64,000 nt of DNA, taken from NCBI GenBank assembly GCA_938041035.1, contig CALHYX010000014.1, forward strand, positions 36,686 through 100,685, in the 5' to 3' direction. Of the stretch, positions 62,937-64,000 are shown piece by piece (position 1 is the stretch's first letter; every line of letters begins with the position of its first letter). This DNA comes from an uncultured Acidimicrobiales bacterium. Lineage in GTDB: Bacteria; Actinomycetota; Acidimicrobiia; Acidimicrobiales; SHLQ01. The translations under genes were made by a program, and so were the position numbers. The notes beneath the pieces are model-generated. The model did not search any database. It had not been told where the DNA came from and saw nothing but the letters and a program-made list of their open reading frames with translations.

Positions 62937-63856
62937 CAGCTGCGGTTGCGCCTCCAACGGCGGGGCTTGGCGACGGAGTCCTGGCTGCCGTTCACCGGTG
63001 GGACCCCGCCCGGCGGAGGCGGGGGTGGGGGCAGGCTCGACTGCGGTTGGCGGCCCGTTGTTGATGAGCCCGGTGTTGATGAGCCTGGTGTTGATGAGCC
63101 TGTTGACCGGCGCGGCGCGCTGTCGACATCGATGACGCTGAGTCCCCCGAAGGTGCCGGCGGGGGTTTGGCGAAAGAAGGCATGGGTGTCGCGCGACAGC
63201 TTGGTGATCATGGCGAGGTTGGCGCCGCCGCCGACGACCGCCCCCACGCCGAACGGCAGGAGCTTGCCGACGGTCAACATGCCTCGGCGGGTGCCGAACT
63301 TGGTCAGGACGTTGCCCGCGACCTGGGTGTTGATGCGTTCGAGTAACTCGAGCGGAACGCGGACGCCGGTCGTGTGCGGCGAGACGTCCATTCGGTTGGC
63401 GAGCGCGCTGAACTCGGTGGCGGCCGACTCGCCGAAGGCGAGCAGAGACAACACCCACGCTCGGCGTTCCTCCACCGTGGCGTTGGTGTGGCCGTGGATA
63501 GCCGCAATCGTCATGATGAGGTCCGCCGCCCGGAGGCCAAACCACCCGAGTTCGGTTCCAAGGGCACCCGCCGCGGCCGCAGTGCCGATGCCGGGGGTGG
63601 CGGCCGCTGCACCGGCCGCGGCGCCGAGCGCCGTCAGCTCGTTGCGGAAGCCCTTCGCCACCTCGGCGACCCGCTCATCGGTGGTGCCGTGGGTTGCAGC
63701 TGCCTTGGTGAGCGCACGGGTCCAGCGCCGGGTGACGGCGCGGTCGATCGCCTCGACGAGCGCGTTGCCCGCCGCCAGCATCACGCTGTCGGGGATCACG
63801 CCCGACTTCAGGGCGCGCTGAACCGCCTTCTGCTGGGCTCGGCGCTTCAAACTCAT
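62936..63856 (-). CDS. EcsC-family protein
   Basis: This 306-residue protein has the EcsC-like helical domain: VIPDSVMLAAGNALVEAIDR, AEVAKGFRNELTALGAAAGA, TELGWFGLRAADLIMTIAAI and LLPFGVGAVVGGGANLAMIT. The C-terminal ~60 residues are a Gly/Ser/Thr/Pro-rich tail with an in-frame SSTPG repeat and end in RRWRRNRS. The Gly/Ala-rich segments could contact the membrane. EcsC function is unknown. The ATG at 63856 was chosen over a TTG two codons earlier. It is coupled to the downstream fusion gene. Confidence 0.85.
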   Translation of the reverse strand: MSLKRRAQQKAVQRALKSGVIPDSVMLAAGNALVEAIDRAVTRRWTRALTKAAATHGTTDERVAEVAKGFRNELTALGAAAGAAAATPGIGTAAAAGALGTELGWFGLRAADLIMTIAAIHGHTNATVEERRAWVLSLLAFGESAATEFSALANRMDVSPHTTGVRVPLELLERINTQVAGNVLTKFGTRRGMLTVGKLLPFGVGAVVGGGANLAMITKLSRDTHAFFRQTPAGTFGGLSVIDVDSAPRRSTGSSTPGSSTPGSSTTGRQPQSSLPPPPPPPGGVPPVNGSQDSVAKPRRWRRNRS

Positions 63857-63891
63857 ACCCAAAAACTAGCCCCATCCCACCCGCGAACCAT

Positions 63892-63908
63892 CTGGTGCCA
63901 GGCACCAG
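63892..63908. repeat. REP-like palindrome
   Basis: CTGGTGCC-A-GGCACCAG is a perfect 8-bp inverted repeat around one base. The GGTGCC/GGCACC type is common among repetitive extragenic palindromes in many bacteria. It lies ~35 bp upstream of the EcsC-family gene. No second copy was found in the window. The rest of 63857-64000 shows nothing recognisable. Confidence 0.5.
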
Positions 63909-64000
63909 AGCGGTCGCGGCGGAGACGATTTCGGGGTGCCAACCGCCGGTATTCCGCCAAAATCTCGGCTTTTGGCAGCACGTTCCGGACGTCCGCGAAC

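Noticed and set aside
63892..63908. Recombination or attachment site
   Set aside because: A perfect palindrome with no integrase, cassette or direct repeat nearby fits a REP-like element better.

Overview
The window is GC-rich, densely packed chromosomal DNA from a high-GC actinobacterium. Several independent markers point that way: mycothiol S-conjugate amidase (Mca), a coenzyme F420 biosynthesis enzyme (CofC/FbiD) with F420-type luciferase-like oxidoreductases, a CvnA/CvnB-like kinase-roadblock pair, the mutasome genes imuA', imuB and dnaE2 with actinobacterial LexA boxes, and a surface protein ending in a class-E-type LAFTG sorting signal. The combination suggests the class Acidimicrobiia (an Ilumatobacter-like organism), but that placement is inference. 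No rRNA, tRNA, CRISPR array, transposase, integrase or phage gene was seen. The region reads as ordinary core and accessory chromosome rather than an island. Genes are commonly joined by 1-4 nt stop/start overlaps (ATGA, GTGA, TGATG), so most clusters are probably translationally coupled.

Layout. 1-4.4 kb: the end of a CvnA-like histidine kinase, its roadblock partner, a membrane protein, then (minus strand) an ECF sigma factor and an anti-sigma factor that carries a large degenerate D-Ala-D-Ala carboxypeptidase-like domain. 4.5-9.3 kb: DUF952, a formylglycine-generating enzyme, small conserved proteins, a short-chain dehydrogenase and a two-gene ABC exporter. 9.3-12.5 kb: two MscS-type membrane proteins flanking a second ECF sigma/anti-sigma pair, followed by a tandem structured repeat. 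12.6-20.2 kb: a PIG-L deacetylase with cofC, then gpsA, an unknown protein and rnhB, then small proteins, a sulfotransferase and an rRNA-methyltransferase-like gene.

20.3-33.1 kb is a carbohydrate locus: a GH13 alpha-glucosidase, a LacI regulator, an ABC importer (binding protein, two permeases, distant MsmK-type ATPase), a Gfo/Idh/MocA dehydrogenase, an aldo/keto reductase, a flavin monooxygenase and two tandem TetR-like regulators. Near-identical LacI operators lie in front of the glucosidase and the binding protein, so one regulator probably controls both transcripts.

33.2-49.9 kb holds the SOS mutasome in two parts, imuA'-imuB and dnaE2, each with its own LexA box. Between them lie two membrane proteins, a giant modular surface protein and a secreted RTX-repeat SGNH hydrolase. 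49.9-56.4 kb: a potassium-channel-like protein, LemA, a SigE-type sigma factor with a membrane-anchored partner, and an SLC41/MgtE-like transporter next to a double PhoU/TrkA-C regulator. 56.4-64 kb: mca with an SCP2-like gene, a ChbG-like deacetylase, a nuclease lipoprotein, enoyl-CoA hydratase, an F420-type oxidoreductase, a methyltransferase fused to a mismatch (MUG/TDG) DNA glycosylase, and an EcsC-family protein.

No single locus can be declared a new system from sequence alone. The best candidates for novelty are the methyltransferase-MUG fusion, the anti-sigma factor with the dead-peptidase-like domain, the ECF/mechanosensitive module with a shared inverted leader, the tandem hairpin element with compensatory changes, and the Mg-transporter/PhoU-TrkA pair.
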